This document shows positions 33,625 to 43,737 of a DNA stretch of 64,000 nt, piece after piece. Source of the stretch: Thermasporomyces composti (lineage in GTDB: Bacteria > Actinomycetota > Actinomycetes > Propionibacteriales > Actinopolymorphaceae); contig NZ_QTUC01000001.1 of the NCBI RefSeq assembly GCF_003386795.1, forward strand, positions 3,906,001 to 3,970,000. The letters run 5' to 3'. Under the pieces are notes generated by a model. It searched no databases, was not told where the DNA came from, and was given only the letters and a program-made list of their open reading frames with translations. The translations under genes were made by a program, and so were the position numbers. Numbering within the stretch: position 1 is the stretch's first letter; every line of letters starts with the position of its first letter.

Positions 33625-34275
33625 ATCGCCACAGAGCTTCGCGTCAACGAGCGGATCCGAGTTCCCGAGGTTCGACTCGTCGGACCGGAAGGGGAGCAGG
33701 TCGGCATCGTGCGCATCGAGGATGCGCTGCGGCTGGCCCAAGAGGCCGACCTCGACCTCGTCGAGGTGGCGCCGACCGCGCGGCCGCCGGTCTGCAAGCT
33801 GATGGACTTCGGGAAGTTCAAGTACGAAACCGCCCAAAAGGCCCGGGATGCGCGGCGTCACCAGGCGCAGACCGTGATCAAGGAGATGAAGCTCCGGCCG
33901 AAGATCGATCCGCACGACTACGAGACCAAGAAGGGTCACGTGGTGCGGTTCCTTCGCCAGGGCGACAAGGTCAAGATCACGATCATGTTCCGTGGACGCG
34001 AGCAGTCTCGGCCGGAGCTTGGTTATCGGCTCTTGCAGAAGCTGGCCGAGGACGTCGCGGATCTGGGGTATGTCGAATCCCAGCCTCGGCAGGATGGCCG
34101 CAACATGATCATGGTCATCACGCCTCACAAGCGGAAGGCGGAGGCTCGGGCTGAGGTCCAGGCCGACAAGGCCAGGCGGGCCGCTGAGCGTCGTGCTCTC
34201 CGCGAGGCTGAGCGCGCCGAGCGCGCGGCTGCTCAGCGGAAGGACCGCGCGCCGCAGACCGCGGACGCTGAGTAG
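33625..34275 (+). CDS. infC: Translation initiation factor IF-3, ATC start codon
   Basis: IF-3 binds the 30S subunit and proofreads start-codon choice. The 216-residue protein has the N-domain [27 protein letters not shown], the linker region [15 protein letters not shown], and the C-domain [38 protein letters not shown] basic, alanine-rich tail follows (about residues 172-216). There is no ATG, GTG or TTG before residue 29, yet the conserved N-domain is encoded in frame from ATC 33625, preceded by AGGAGGG at five bases. Unusual starts (AUU or AUC) are known in infC and let IF-3 repress its own translation. First gene of infC-rpmI-rplT. Confidence 0.95.
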   Translation: MATELRVNERIRVPEVRLVGPEGEQVGIVRIEDALRLAQEADLDLVEVAPTARPPVCKLMDFGKFKYETAQKARDARRHQAQTVIKEMKLRPKIDPHDYETKKGHVVRFLRQGDKVKITIMFRGREQSRPELGYRLLQKLAEDVADLGYVESQPRQDGRNMIMVITPHKRKAEARAEVQADKARRAAERRALREAERAERAAAQRKDRAPQTADAE

Positions 34276-34340
34276 CGCACCGCCGGGCAGGGGAACCCCC
34301 CAGGGGTCCTGGTGCGAGCGACTGCCCAATGATTGGTGAA

Positions 34341-34357
34341 CCGGTCCACCCGACCGG
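34341..34357 (+). promoter_or_regulatory. Hairpin between infC and rpmI
   Basis: CCGGTC (34341-34346) pairs with GACCGG (34352-34357) around a CACCC loop, in the 127-base infC-rpmI gap. No T-run; it may be part of a ribosomal-protein control site. Confidence 0.4.
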
Positions 34358-34402
34358 GCTGGGCACAGGCGTGCCCCCGACAGGCCGAACCAGGGGACGA
34401 GT

Positions 34403-34597
34403 ATGCCGAAGATGAAGACCCACAGCGGGACGAAGAAGCGGGTGCGCGTGACGGGCACCGGCCGGCTCATGCACAAGTGCGCCGGCCGCAGCGCCAAGAT
34501 GGTCAAGAAGTCGTCGAGGGTCACCCGCCGACTCGCCCCGCGCCGCGAGGTGTCTCGTGCGGACGCCAAGCTGATCCGGAAGCTCCTCGCGATCTGA
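34403..34597 (+). CDS. rpmI: 50S ribosomal protein L35
   Basis: A 64-residue basic protein with the L35 sequence MPKMKTHSGTKKRVRVTGTG, then RLMHKCAGRSAKMVKKSSRVTRR and a C-terminal LIRKLLAI. Normal length. It lies between infC and rplT, the conserved order, and ATG 34403 follows GGGGA. Confidence 0.97.
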   Translation: MPKMKTHSGTKKRVRVTGTGRLMHKCAGRSAKMVKKSSRVTRRLAPRREVSRADAKLIRKLLAI

Positions 34598-34665
34598 GCC
34601 CCTCGCGTTCCGTGCGAGGAGTTCCGAGAAGGCGCTGAAGACCCCGTAAGCATCCAGGAAGCACC

Positions 34666-34687
34666 CGCGCCCGGGCATCCGGGCGCG
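34666..34687 (+). promoter_or_regulatory. Perfect hairpin just upstream of rplT
   Basis: CGCGCCCGG (34666-34674) and CCGGGCGCG (34679-34687) close a GCAT tetraloop, seven bases before the AAGGAG ribosome site of rplT. Without a T-run it is unlikely to be a terminator; a site for L20 autoregulation is possible. Confidence 0.5.
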
Positions 34688-34707
34688 GCCGAGCAAGGAG
34701 TTCGCAA

Positions 34708-35085
34708 GTGGCACGCGTGAAGCGGGCAGTCAACGCCCACAAGAAGCGTCGCGAGATCCTCGAGAAGGCCAAGGGATACCGCGGCCAGCGCTCGCGGCTG
34801 TACCGGAAGGCGAAAGAGCAGGTCACCCACTCCCTGGTCTACGCCTACCGTGACCGTCGCGCGCGTAAGGGCGACTTTCGGCGGCTGTGGATCACGCGTA
34901 TCAACGCGGCAGCTCGTCAGAACGGCATGACCTACAACCGCTTCGTGCAGGGCCTCAAGGCGGCTGGTGTCGAGGTGGACCGGAAGATCCTGGCCGACCT
35001 CGCGGTCACCGACGCGGCGGCGTTCGCCAAGCTGGTCGAGATCTCCCGCCGCGCGCTGCCGTCCGACTCGAAGGCGGCCGCCTGA
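34708..35085 (+). CDS. rplT: 50S ribosomal protein L20
   Basis: A 125-residue protein with the typical basic N-terminal tail [38 protein letters not shown] and the globular part [49 protein letters not shown] 34708 follows AAGGAG. L20 is an early assembly protein of the large subunit and represses this operon in several bacteria. Follows rpmI. Confidence 0.97.
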   Translation: MARVKRAVNAHKKRREILEKAKGYRGQRSRLYRKAKEQVTHSLVYAYRDRRARKGDFRRLWITRINAAARQNGMTYNRFVQGLKAAGVEVDRKILADLAVTDAAAFAKLVEISRRALPSDSKAAA

Positions 35086-35113
35086 CGGCCTGCCCACTGG
35101 AGCTGTCCTGACA

Positions 35114-35977
35114 GTGGCGGCCAGTCGAGTGGCGGGCGCCGAGCTCACCGACCCCCGTGCGAGCCGAGTCACCGCGGCGCGACGCCTGGTCAAGCGCGCG
35201 TTCCGAGCGCGTGGCCGGCAGTTCCTCGCGGAGGGCCCCCAGGCGGTCGGTGAAGCGCTGGAACAGCCTGGCGTAGTCCGGGAGCTGTTCGCCACCAGGC
35301 CGGCGGCTGAGCGACACGCTCACCTCATCACGGCCGCCGAACGCTCCGGGATTCCGATCCACTTGGTGTCCGGCGAGGTGTTCGACACCCTCGCGCAAAC
35401 GGTGACTCCACAAGGGGTCCTGGCGGTGTGCCGCTTCGTCGACGTGCCGTTCGACGAGGTGGTCGCGTCAGGGCCCCTCCTGGTGGCTCTGCTGGCGTAC
35501 GTTCGGGATCCCGGCAATGCCGGCACCGTCCTGCGGTGCGCCGACGCGGCCGGCTCCGACGCGGTGATCTTCACCGACGCGTCCGTCGACGTCTACAACC
35601 CCAAGTGCGTGCGAGCGTCGGCAGGCAGCTTGTTCCACCTGCCGGTGTGTGTCGGTGTCCGCCCTGTCGAAGCGGCGAACGCCCTCCGGGCGGAAGGGCT
35701 GACGGTGCTGGCGGCTGATGGCTCGGGAGAAGTCGACCTTCCGACCGCGACCAGCCAGGGACTGTTGTCCGGTCCGACGGTGTGGATCTTCGGCAACGAG
35801 GCGTGGGGCCTACCGGGAGAGATCCGCGATCTCGCGCACGCCGTCGTCCGGGTTCCTGTCTTCGGCCGAGCGGAGAGCCTCAACCTCGCCACCGCGGCAG
35901 CCGTCTGTCTCTACTCCTCGGCCAACGCGCAGCGTGCGGCAGGCGGGTGCCGGGCCGCCGAGTCGACGGTGGGATGA
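35114..35977 (+). CDS. TrmH/SpoU-family RNA 2'-O-methyltransferase
   Basis: SPOUT methyltransferase of 287 residues. N-terminal substrate-binding domain (VKRAFRARGRQFLAEGPQAVGEAL) followed by the knotted SAM domain: LLAYVRDPGNAGTVLRCADAAGSDAVIF (motif 1), WIFGNEAWGLPGEI (motif 2) and VRVPVFGRAESLNLATAAAVCLY (motif 3), all intact. Such genes after rplT are annotated as 23S rRNA methyltransferases; the modified nucleotide cannot be told here. GTG 35114 gives the family start, with a weak CTGGAG upstream. It lies 28 bases after rplT and may be cotranscribed. Confidence 0.9.
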   Translation: MAASRVAGAELTDPRASRVTAARRLVKRAFRARGRQFLAEGPQAVGEALEQPGVVRELFATRPAAERHAHLITAAERSGIPIHLVSGEVFDTLAQTVTPQGVLAVCRFVDVPFDEVVASGPLLVALLAYVRDPGNAGTVLRCADAAGSDAVIFTDASVDVYNPKCVRASAGSLFHLPVCVGVRPVEAANALRAEGLTVLAADGSGEVDLPTATSQGLLSGPTVWIFGNEAWGLPGEIRDLAHAVVRVPVFGRAESLNLATAAAVCLYSSANAQRAAGGCRAAESTVG

Positions 35978-36078
35978 TCACCTGGGCGATTCGTCGCGGA
36001 TGAGCCCGTTGCTCGGCGAGGCGGCGGTGGCACGGCCGCGTCGACCACTACCTAGACTTCCCGCGTAGGACTTGATGA

Positions 36079-37206
<1,128 letters not shown>

Positions 37207-37210
37207 GCTG

Positions 37211-39697
37211 ATGCGGGTCCCGATGTCCTGGTTGCGGGAGTACGTCGACCTGCCCGAGCAGGTGACGGCCCGCGAGGTGGCCGACCGGCTCATCCGTGTC
37301 GGCCTGGAGGTCGAGACCGTCGAGGAGGCGGGCGCGGACGTCACCGGGCCGCTCGTGGTGGGCCGGGTCCTGTCGTTCACCGAGGAGACCCACAAGAACG
37401 GCAAGACCATCCGCTGGTGCAGCGTCGACGTCGGTGAGGCCGAGCCACGCGGCATCGTCTGCGGAGCCCGCAATTTCGCCGAGGGGGACCTCGTCGTCGT
37501 CGCGCTGCCGGGCTCGGTCCTGCCCGGTGACTTCGCGATCACCGCGCGCAAGACCTACGGGCACATCTCCGACGGGATGATCTGCTCGGCCCGAGAGCTG
37601 GGGGTCGGTGACGACCACACCGGGATCCTCGTGCTCGGTCCACACGAGGGTAAGCCCGGCGACGACGCCATTCCCATCCTGCATCTGCGCGAGGACGTCC
37701 TCGACATCGCGGTCACGCCCGACCGGGGCTACACGATGTCGATTCGGGGCGTCGCCCGCGAGGCCGCCACGGCGTTCGGTGTGCCGTTCAAGGATCCGGT
37801 CGACGTCGGCTTCGATCAGTTCAGCTCGCCGCCGCTGTCCGACGACGGCTACCCCTTGCGCGTGGACGACCCGGTCGGCTGCCCGGCGTTCGCGTCCGTC
37901 ACGGTGGTCGGTTTCGACCCGACGGTGCCGAGTCCACGGTGGCTGGCGCGCCGTGTCCAGCTCGCCGGCATGCGACCGATCTCGCTCGCCGTCGACGTCA
38001 CCAACTACGTCATGCTCGAGCTCGGTCAGCCGATCCACGGGTACGACCGGGCTCGTCTGCGGGGCCCCATCGTGGTGCGGCGTGCCGAGCCGGGGGAGAA
38101 GATCCAGACCTTGGACGGCGTGACCCGTGAGCTCGACCCCGAGGACCTCGTCGTCACGGACGACTCCGGGCCCATCGCCTTGGGCGGCGTCATGGGCGGC
38201 GAGTCGACCGAGCTCTCCGACACGACGACCGAGGTCGTCGTGGAGGCGGCGTACTGGGATCCGATCACGACCGCGCGCACGTCGCGTCGCCACAAGCTGT
38301 CCACCGAGGCGTCCCGCCGCTTCGAGCGTGGTGCCGACCCGACGATCCAGGCGTACGCCGCTCGCCGGGTCGCCGAGATGCTCGTCGAGCTCGGCGGCGG
38401 ACGCATCGCGGGGTCGACGTTCGTCGGCACGGCGCCGACGTCGCGCACGATCACGATCCGGGCCGACCATCCCGCCCGGGTGGCCGGCTCCTCGATCGAC
38501 GCCGACACGACCGTCCGGTGGCTGCGGTCGGTGGGCTGCGACGTGCGAGTCGAGGACGACCTCCTCACCGTCACCCCACCCTCGTGGCGACCGGACCTCA
38601 CCGACCCCAACGACCTCGCGGAGGAGGTCATTCGGCTCGAGGGGTACGACACGGTGCCGAGTGTGCTGCCGGTGGCACCTCCTGGCCGAGGCCTCACCGC
38701 CGAGCAGCGGTTGCGTCGCACCATCGGCCGGATGCTTGCCGGCGCCGGCTATGTCGAGGTGCTCGCGTATCCCTTCATCGGTCCGGCCGACTTCGACCGG
38801 CTCCGGCTACCGGAGGACGACCCACGCCGGCGGGCGTTGCGGTTGGCCAACCCGCTCTCGGAGGAGGAGCCGTTCCTGCGGACCACGCTCCTTCCCGGGC
38901 TGCTCGGCGTCGCCCGGCGCAATGTCGGCCGCGGCATGACCGACCTCGCGCTCTTCGAGATGGGCTTGGTCTTCCATCCCGATCCGGACGCGCCTCCGGC
39001 ACCGCGCCCGAGCGTGGACCGACGACCGACGGACGAGGAGGTCGCGGCGCTCGACAAAGCGCTGCCACGGCAGCCGCGCCGGGTGGCCGTTGTCCTCACC
39101 GGCGATCGACAGCCAGCGAGCTGGTGGGGTCCAGGCCGCGCGGCCATCTGGGCGGACGCCGTGCAGGCCGCGCGGGTGGTCGCCGAGGCGGCCGGTGTGG
39201 AACTGACGGTGCGAGCTGGGGACACCGCCCCGTGGCATCCGGGTCGGTGCGCCGAGCTGGTGGTCGACGATCGAGTCGTCGGGTACGCCGGGGAGCTCCA
39301 CCCGAAGGTCGTGGAAGCGTACGGGCTCCCCGCGCGGGCGTGCGCGATGGAGCTGGACCTCGACCTCCTCGGCTTGGTCACCACACCGGTCCCCGCGCCC
39401 CGCATCTCGCCGTACCCACCGGCGAAGGAAGACGTCGCTCTCGTCGTCGACGCGAAGGTTCCGGTGGCCGAGGTCGAGGCGGCGCTCCGCGACGGCGCTG
39501 GCGACCTGCTGGAGTCGGTGCGGCTGTTCGACATCTACACGGGTGAGCAGATTCCGAAGGGCACCAGGTCGCTCGCCTTCGCGCTGCGCTTCCGGGCGCC
39601 CGACCGCACGCTCACCGACTCGGAGGTGCAGGCGGCGAAGCAGGCTGCCGTCGACGAGGCCGCCCGCCGCACGGGCGCGGTGCAACGCGGCGCCTGA
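37211..39697 (+). CDS. pheT: Phenylalanine-tRNA ligase beta subunit
   Basis: Structural and editing subunit of PheRS, 828 residues, the normal length for the family. In order: N-terminal tRNA-binding (EMAP-like) domain with [14 protein letters not shown]3/4 editing domain ([20 protein letters not shown]), B5 domain ([22 protein letters not shown]), a catalytic-like core ([22 protein letters not shown]) and the C-terminal ferredoxin-like anticodon-binding domain ([15 protein letters not shown] to [14 protein letters not shown]). ATG 37211 gives the family start [15 protein letters not shown]. Cotranscribed with pheS. Confidence 0.96.
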   Translation: MRVPMSWLREYVDLPEQVTAREVADRLIRVGLEVETVEEAGADVTGPLVVGRVLSFTEETHKNGKTIRWCSVDVGEAEPRGIVCGARNFAEGDLVVVALPGSVLPGDFAITARKTYGHISDGMICSARELGVGDDHTGILVLGPHEGKPGDDAIPILHLREDVLDIAVTPDRGYTMSIRGVAREAATAFGVPFKDPVDVGFDQFSSPPLSDDGYPLRVDDPVGCPAFASVTVVGFDPTVPSPRWLARRVQLAGMRPISLAVDVTNYVMLELGQPIHGYDRARLRGPIVVRRAEPGEKIQTLDGVTRELDPEDLVVTDDSGPIALGGVMGGESTELSDTTTEVVVEAAYWDPITTARTSRRHKLSTEASRRFERGADPTIQAYAARRVAEMLVELGGGRIAGSTFVGTAPTSRTITIRADHPARVAGSSIDADTTVRWLRSVGCDVRVEDDLLTVTPPSWRPDLTDPNDLAEEVIRLEGYDTVPSVLPVAPPGRGLTAEQRLRRTIGRMLAGAGYVEVLAYPFIGPADFDRLRLPEDDPRRRALRLANPLSEEEPFLRTTLLPGLLGVARRNVGRGMTDLALFEMGLVFHPDPDAPPAPRPSVDRRPTDEEVAALDKALPRQPRRVAVVLTGDRQPASWWGPGRAAIWADAVQAARVVAEAAGVELTVRAGDTAPWHPGRCAELVVDDRVVGYAGELHPKVVEAYGLPARACAMELDLDLLGLVTTPVPAPRISPYPPAKEDVALVVDAKVPVAEVEAALRDGAGDLLESVRLFDIYTGEQIPKGTRSLAFALRFRAPDRTLTDSEVQAAKQAAVDEAARRTGAVQRGA

Positions 39698-40022
39698 GCG
39701 CCTGCTCGTGAGCCGACCCTCGGTCACCTGAGCCACGGTCCAGCCCCTGGGCGGGGGATCGTCTCCCGCCCAGGCAGCCGTCCGTCCAGCGACGCACGTC
39801 GCACTTCTCTTGGGCGTTCCTTGTGGTCGCGCACTCGCTCCCGGCCGTGCACGCGTGCCGGTTGATGGACGAAGGTCCCTCCTTGTCGAAAGGCGGACCG
39901 ATCACCCCCGCGATGGGTTCAGGATAAGGGCGAGCCGGACCGATCGTCGTCGCCTCAATGCACGACGCCGGTTTTGGCGACACGCTTTTTCGAGAAACCC
40001 GCGGAAGGTGTCTTCGATCGCG
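39698..40022 (+). terminator. pheST downstream region with strong hairpin
   Basis: CCTGGGCGGG (39746-39755) pairs with CCCGCCCAGG (39765-39774) around a nine-base loop, 50 bases after pheT; there is no T-run, as often in actinobacterial terminators. The remaining 250 bases before the Rieske gene show no gene. Confidence 0.6.
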
Positions 40023-41597
40023 ATGCAGGTGACCTCCGTCGGCCACGCCGGCTTATTCATCGAAAGCAAGGGTGGAACCATTCTGTGCGACCCGTGGGTC
40101 AACCCGGCCTACTTCGCGTCCTGGTTCCCGTTTCCCGACAACAGTCAGCTCGACTGGGCCGCGTACCGAGAGCCCGACTATCTGTACGTGTCGCACCTGC
40201 ACCGCGACCACTACGACCCCGACTTCCTCCGCGACGGCGTCTCGCACGACACGACCGTGTTGTTGCCGGACTACCGCACGCCTGACCTGGAGAACGCGCT
40301 TCGCGCCCTCGGTTTCCGGTCCTTCGTGCACGTGCCGAACTCGCAGCCGATCACCCTCGACCGGGGCCTTCGCGTCATGATCGTGGCGTTGGTCTCACCC
40401 AGTGACGGCCCGATCGGCGACTCCGCTCTCGCGGTGGACGACGGTGAGGCGGCGATCCTCAACCAGAACGACGCCAAGCCCATCGACCTGGAACCCCTGA
40501 AGTCCTTCGGCCGTTTCGACGCGCACTTCCTGCAGTTCTCGGGGGCGAACTGGTGGCCCATGGTGTACGACCTTCCCGAGAACGCCAAGACCGCGTTCGG
40601 CACCAGCAAACGCGCCAACGGCTTGGCTCGCGCGTACCGCTACGTCGAAGAGATCGACGCGCGCTACGTCGTCCCCTCGGCGGGGCCGCCCGCGTTCTTG
40701 GACGACGACCTCATCGGCTTCAACGACGTCGACAACTCACCCGCGAATCCGTTCCCGGACCACACCGTCTTCGTGGAGTACCTCCGCTCCCACGGTCGCT
40801 CCAACGCTCTGCTCATGGTGCCGGGAAGCACGCTCCGGGTCGCCAACGGCGAAGCCATCGTGCGCCATCCCAGCGAGGACGCGCTGAAGGTCTACGAGGA
40901 CAAGCGCTCCTACCTCAAGGCGTACGCACAGCGTGTGCGCAGCAGGATCGCGATGGAACGAGCGTCGTGGCCGGCGCCAGGTATCGACATCCTCGGTGAG
41001 CTGAAGCGACGCATGGAGCCGCTGCTCCGGATGGCCGACCGCGTCTGCACCGGCGTCGGCGCGCCTTTGCTGCTCGAGATCGGCGATGAGGACAGGATCG
41101 TGATCGACTTCATCGACCGAGAGGTGCGCCCGTGGAATGGTGAGAAGTGCCGGTATCGGTTCCGGTTCGAGCGGCCACTCGTGGAGCGGCTTCTCGCCGA
41201 CGGTGAGGTCGACTGGGTGAACAGTCTCTTCCTCAGCATGCGGTTCCGCGCCTCGCGAATCGGCCCGTACAACGAGTTCGTCTACACGTTCTTCAAGTGC
41301 TTGTCACCGGAGCGCATGGCCTACGCCGAGCGCTGGTACGCCGAGCAGGAGGACTCCCCGGAGGAGATCCGGCTCGGCGACTGGATGGTCCAGCGCAAGT
41401 GTCCGCACCGGGGGGCAGACCTGGGCCACTTCGGCGAGCTCCATGGGGACCGCCTGCGGTGCACGATGCACGGCTACGAGTTCGACCTGAGCACTGGCCG
41501 CTGCCTGACCGCGAGTGACCGGCCGATTCGTGCCAGGCGCGCCGAGGGGGACGCGGAGGGCACCCGAGAAGAGCAGCACGAGGTGCCCGAGGACTGA
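40023..41597 (+). CDS. MBL-fold hydrolase fused to a C-terminal Rieske [2Fe-2S] domain
   Basis: A 524-residue two-part protein. The N-terminal half is a metallo-beta-lactamase fold: MQVTSVGHAGLFIESKGGTILCDPWVNP, the metal motif VSHLHRDHYDPDFL, and later strands (AHFLQFSGANWW). The C-terminal part carries a Rieske cluster motif, KCPHRGADLGHFGEL followed by LRCTMHGYEFDLSTGRCL, with both Cys-His pairs. The layout resembles CMP-N-acetylneuraminate hydroxylase-like proteins, although there the Rieske domain comes first. Function unknown; a redox-coupled hydroxylation is plausible. ATG 40023 has GGAAGG upstream and gives the family start. Single gene between pheT and a long gap. Confidence 0.82.
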   Translation: MQVTSVGHAGLFIESKGGTILCDPWVNPAYFASWFPFPDNSQLDWAAYREPDYLYVSHLHRDHYDPDFLRDGVSHDTTVLLPDYRTPDLENALRALGFRSFVHVPNSQPITLDRGLRVMIVALVSPSDGPIGDSALAVDDGEAAILNQNDAKPIDLEPLKSFGRFDAHFLQFSGANWWPMVYDLPENAKTAFGTSKRANGLARAYRYVEEIDARYVVPSAGPPAFLDDDLIGFNDVDNSPANPFPDHTVFVEYLRSHGRSNALLMVPGSTLRVANGEAIVRHPSEDALKVYEDKRSYLKAYAQRVRSRIAMERASWPAPGIDILGELKRRMEPLLRMADRVCTGVGAPLLLEIGDEDRIVIDFIDREVRPWNGEKCRYRFRFERPLVERLLADGEVDWVNSLFLSMRFRASRIGPYNEFVYTFFKCLSPERMAYAERWYAEQEDSPEEIRLGDWMVQRKCPHRGADLGHFGELHGDRLRCTMHGYEFDLSTGRCLTASDRPIRARRAEGDAEGTREEQHEVPED

Positions 41598-42732
41598 GGC
41601 GCACGCGGCGGAGCGCGGCGAGCCAGGGCCGCGTGCCGCGGGTGAGACCGGTCGGCGGGAGACGAGCCTGGCGGGCGCGTCCAGGCCGCGTCGACGTTCC
41701 TCCGGGGCCGGCGGTTGGCGCTGCGAAGCCGTCGGACCAAGCGACGCCGCCCACCGGTGCCACGTCAGTCTTCCCCGACGACGTGCTGTGGGGCCGGCGG
41801 TCTGATCGGCGTCGGGAGCCCGCCGAGCCACTCGTCGATGGCGGGTGACCGGTGTTCGCCTCGAGGGACACGTGGGCTCCCGCTGAGCACGTCATCGAGA
41901 GCGTCACCTGAAACGCGCTGGAGGCGATGCGACCCGAACTCGCCGGTGCCGATGAGGCGAGGATCGCGAGACATCCGCCAGCGCCAGGGCGCGCGGATGC
42001 CTCGCGATCGCGGCAATGCCCCGACCCATTCCGCAGCATAGATTAGGTTCCGCGGGCCGCGGTGTCCATTGGAGGTAAGGGGTCTCGGAGATACGGGCCC
42101 CTCGGAGGCAAGCTCGCCGGGCTCAGTTCGGTAGGTCACCCCGCGGAGGAGAGCGAGCCTGGGCTTCGCCACGGCGCGCGCCTTGGCGCTTTCCCCGGCA
42201 CTTGTCCGGTTACGGACCCGTGTTCGTCAAGCGGTCGTCACGCAGTTGTTCGCTTGGTGATCGTCCCTTATCGTCGGCCCACAACCATGCGCGCGGACGC
42301 GTGACAAGGCGGTGTCGCCCGCCTGGTCAGGTGTCCGTCGCTGCTGGCAGCTGGCCATACCACCTATGTCGGCTGGGGCGTCGGGAGAGCGCTTACCGCA
42401 GCTGTGTGGATGCGCGGCCGCCCGGAGAGGGGGTGCACGATGACGGCGACAGACGATGACCGGCCGCTGCCGGGCCACCCAGTCGGCTGGAGCGGTGCGT
42501 CAGCGTCCGTTCCCTCCGGACACCGCCGAGGAGGGCCCTCGTCGGCGTACGCCGTCGTCGGGGCCCGCGCCGCCGTCAAGGACGGCCTGCGGCCGCACCA
42601 GCTCAGCGGACCACGGCCACGCTCGCCCGAGCCGATCGCCTGGAGAGCGTCCGGCGTCCGACGACCTGGAGCGGTGGTGCGTCCAGTCGACCGAGGCAGG
42701 CCCTGTCACCGGGGAGCGAGGAGGTAGGGGTC
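41598..42732. other. 1.1-kb gap upstream of the importer operon
   Basis: No binding-protein gene, tRNA or recognised RNA is seen. A TTGTTC (42246-42251) and TTATCG (42268-42273) pair with a 16-base spacer could be the importer promoter. The segment 42025-42180 can form several imperfect hairpins and has an AT-rich patch (CATAGATTAGG) in front of it. A short minus-strand frame (41765-41974) has weak codon bias and no ribosome site. Confidence 0.45.
42440..42727 (+). CDS. Possible small hypothetical protein
   Basis: A 95-codon frame starting at an ATG with GAGAGGGGG eight bases upstream and ending five bases before the permease GTG. The product is rich in Arg, Pro, Gly and Ser, with no recognisable domain, signal peptide or membrane segment. 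Third-position G+C is high in the first half but the arginine-rich second half looks like non-coding GC-rich DNA. It could be a degraded gene or chance. Confidence 0.22.
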   Translation: MTATDDDRPLPGHPVGWSGASASVPSGHRRGGPSSAYAVVGARAAVKDGLRPHQLSGPRPRSPEPIAWRASGVRRPGAVVRPVDRGRPCHRGARR

Positions 42733-43725
42733 GTGCTGTCCTATGTCGGCCGGCGGGTCCTGCTGATGATCCCGACGGTGTTCGTCATCTCGGTGGTCGC
42801 GTTCGCCATCATCCAGCTACCGCCCGGTGACTACCTGACGACCATCGTGTCGCAGCTGCAGGCACAGGGCGACCAGATCGACCAGGCGCAGCTGGAGGCC
42901 CTGTCCAAGCGCTACGGGCTCGACCAGCCCATCTACGTGCAGTACCTGAAGTGGATGGGCGCGATCATCATGGATCTGGACTTCGGGCAGTCGTTCGCCT
43001 GGAACAAGCCGGTCACCGACCTGCTCGCCGAGCGATTACCGTTCACCGTCATCCTCGCCGTGTCGACGCTGCTGTTCACGTGGGTGGTGGCGTTCCCGAT
43101 CGGCGTCTACTCCGCGGTGCGGCAGTACTCGGTGGGCGACTACCTGGCCACCACGTTCGGCTTCCTGGGCCTGGCGATCCCGAACTTCCTCATCGCCTTG
43201 GTGCTGATGTACATCGGCATGACCTACTTCAACCAGAGCGTGGGTGGCCTGTTCTCCGAAGAGTTTCAGGACGCCGCCTGGAACCTGGGCAAGGTGCTCG
43301 ACCTGCTGGCTCACCTCTGGGTGCCGATTGTCGTGCTGGGGACCGCCGGCACCGCCGGTCTCATCCGGGTGCTGCGGGCCAACCTGCTCGACGAGCTCCA
43401 CAAGCCGTACGTCATCGCGGCCCGAGCGCGCGGCCTGCCTGAGCGGCGGCTCACGGTCAAGTACCCCCTGCGGACCGCGTTGATCCCGTTCGTCTCTACG
43501 GTCGGCTGGGTCCTCCCCGGCTTGTTCTCCGGCGAGGTCATCGTGTCGCAGGTGCTCAACTTGCCGACCACCGGTCCGCTGCTCCTGGACGCGCTGAAGA
43601 GCCAGGACATGTACCTCGCCGGCTCGATCATCCTCATCGTGAGCGTGCTCACGGTGATCGGGACGTTGATCTCGGACCTCCTGCTGGCCTGGCTCGATCC
43701 CCGGGTCCGACTCGGCTACCGGTAG
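42733..43725 (+). CDS. ABC importer permease, DppB/OppB family
   Basis: A 330-residue inner-membrane permease of the peptide/nickel/oligosaccharide importer family. Six hydrophobic segments, the first being RRVLLMIPTVFVISVVAFAIIQLPPGDYL with the family LPPGD turn. The cytoplasmic EAA loop is seen as AARARGLPERRLTVKYPLRTALIP. GTG 42733 is preceded by GAGGAGGTAGGGG. In thermophiles and soil actinobacteria this family also carries cello- and xylo-oligosaccharides, which would fit the sugar genes elsewhere in the window, but peptide uptake is equally possible. First gene of a three-gene operon. Confidence 0.92.
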   Translation: MLSYVGRRVLLMIPTVFVISVVAFAIIQLPPGDYLTTIVSQLQAQGDQIDQAQLEALSKRYGLDQPIYVQYLKWMGAIIMDLDFGQSFAWNKPVTDLLAERLPFTVILAVSTLLFTWVVAFPIGVYSAVRQYSVGDYLATTFGFLGLAIPNFLIALVLMYIGMTYFNQSVGGLFSEEFQDAAWNLGKVLDLLAHLWVPIVVLGTAGTAGLIRVLRANLLDELHKPYVIAARARGLPERRLTVKYPLRTALIPFVSTVGWVLPGLFSGEVIVSQVLNLPTTGPLLLDALKSQDMYLAGSIILIVSVLTVIGTLISDLLLAWLDPRVRLGYR

Positions 43726-43737
43726 GTGGGAGCAGAC

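Noticed and set aside
33199-35295. 698-codon minus-strand frame opposite infC-rpmI-rplT
   Set aside because: Antisense to three certain genes; the product is a low-complexity mixture.
41765-41974. Small minus-strand frame downstream of the Rieske gene
   Set aside because: Intermediate third-position G+C, no ribosome site and no recognisable motif.
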